A DNA stretch of 8,165 nucleotides from Burkholderiaceae bacterium (GTDB taxonomy: Bacteria; Pseudomonadota; Gammaproteobacteria; Burkholderiales; Burkholderiaceae): contig CANISN010000066.1 in assembly GCA_947470165.1 (NCBI GenBank), forward strand, positions 1 through 8,165, written 5' to 3'. A program made the position numbers and the translations under genes. The stretch's first letter is position 1; every line of letters begins with the position of its first letter. The notes beneath the pieces were generated by a model. The model worked only from the letters and a program-made list of their open reading frames with translations, made no database searches and was not told the origin of the DNA. Positions 7,683 through 8,165 of the stretch are shown piece after piece.

Positions 7683-8165
7683 TTAGTTTGGCAAGATAGT
7701 TTCGCCAGAAAAAAGATCGGCGATATTTTCCCGTGCACGAATGACGTAAGCATGTTTTCCGTCAACCATAATTTCTGCAGGCCTTGGTCTCGTGTTGTAG
7801 TTCGATGCCATGACAAAACCATAGGCACCTGCAGACAGAATAGCTAACAGATCCCCTTCCTCAACGGCTAGCAAGCGATCTCTACCGAGCCAGTCTCCGG
7901 ATTCACAGACTGGTCCGACGATGTCATAGCTAGCACTTTTAACAGTTTTGCTTTGAACGGGAACAATGCCGTGATAAGCCTCATATAGAGCTGGTCGCAT
8001 CAACTCTGTCATCGCTGCATCCACAATGCAAAAATTTTTCTCGGCGCCAGGCTTCAGGTATTCCACCCGAGTTAGCAGAACGCCAGCGTTGCCTACCAAG
8101 GATCTACCTGGCTCTAAGACCACATCAAGATACCCAAAGCCACGTTCGGCAACTCTATTAAGTAA
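7683..8165 (-). CDS. lysA: Diaminopimelate decarboxylase, C-terminal part (cut by window edge)
   Basis: LysA decarboxylates meso-diaminopimelate to L-lysine using pyridoxal phosphate, the last step of lysine synthesis. The visible 160 residues are the C-terminal portion of a protein usually near 420 residues, and the frame is open to the right edge. Fragment residues 18-21 are EPGR, a conserved cofactor/substrate-binding motif. VDAAMTELMRPALY (48-61) follows. GPVCESGD (84-91) carries the cysteine contributed across the dimer interface. AYGFVMASNYNTRPRPAE (114-131) carries the conserved tyrosine and arginine region. A GTG at 8123 is in frame but is not the start, because upstream codons continue the homologous sequence (AERGFGYLDVV). 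The gene faces cytochrome c4 and shares its terminator. PLP-dependent arginine/ornithine decarboxylases of the same fold are less likely given CESGD. Confidence 0.94.
   Translation of the reverse strand, partial: LLNRVAERGFGYLDVVLEPGRSLVGNAGVLLTRVEYLKPGAEKNFCIVDAAMTELMRPALYEAYHGIVPVQSKTVKSASYDIVGPVCESGDWLGRDRLLAVEEGDLLAILSAGAYGFVMASNYNTRPRPAEIMVDGKHAYVIRARENIADLFSGETILPN

Overview
The window reads as ordinary core chromosome of a betaproteobacterium in the Burkholderiales, most likely Polynucleobacter or a close relative. The evidence is the S13-S11-S4-RpoA-L17 order, the Burkholderiales-like protein sequences (for example the S13 tail and the aspartate-type HemB metal site), a moderate to AT-leaning base composition, and the cutA-dsbD-hemB-engB-cytochrome c4 neighbourhood. 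The genus is inferred from memory of related genomes, not from a search. I see no insertion sequence, phage gene, CRISPR array, tRNA, rRNA or sign of recent transfer.

Layout. Bases 1-3048 hold the end of a ribosomal protein operon on the + strand: the last codons of rpmJ, then rpsM, rpsK, rpsD, rpoA and rplQ, closed by a strong intrinsic terminator (3021-3048). Gaps are 16-24 nt, except for a 117-nt gap between rpsK and rpsD that can fold into several hairpins and may be an S4-responsive leader. Bases 3073-5081 hold a two-gene + strand unit, cutA-dsbD. It converges, with no spacer at all, on the - strand unit engB-hemB (6750 down to 5082), whose two genes overlap by 17 bp. A 114-bp divergent region (6751-6864) separates engB from a + strand di-haem cytochrome c4 gene (6865-7590). 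A perfect 13-bp-stem terminator (7608-7639) lies between that gene and the converging 3' end of lysA, which runs off the right edge.

How the genes work together. The left third supplies the ribosome and RNA polymerase alpha subunit. The middle has a loose haem and redox theme. HemB makes porphobilinogen for haem. DsbD carries reductant across the inner membrane to periplasmic thiols, which include apocytochrome c haem-binding cysteines in many bacteria. The cytochrome c4 is an exported di-haem electron carrier. CutA is a small conserved protein linked to divalent cations. EngB is a ribosome-assembly GTPase, and LysA catalyses the last step of lysine synthesis.

No undescribed multi-gene system is visible. 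The points most worth a second look are the structured rpsD leader, the near-leaderless starts suggested for cutA and engB, the compact DsbD with apparently six membrane spans, and the absence of cytochrome c maturation genes next to cytochrome c4.
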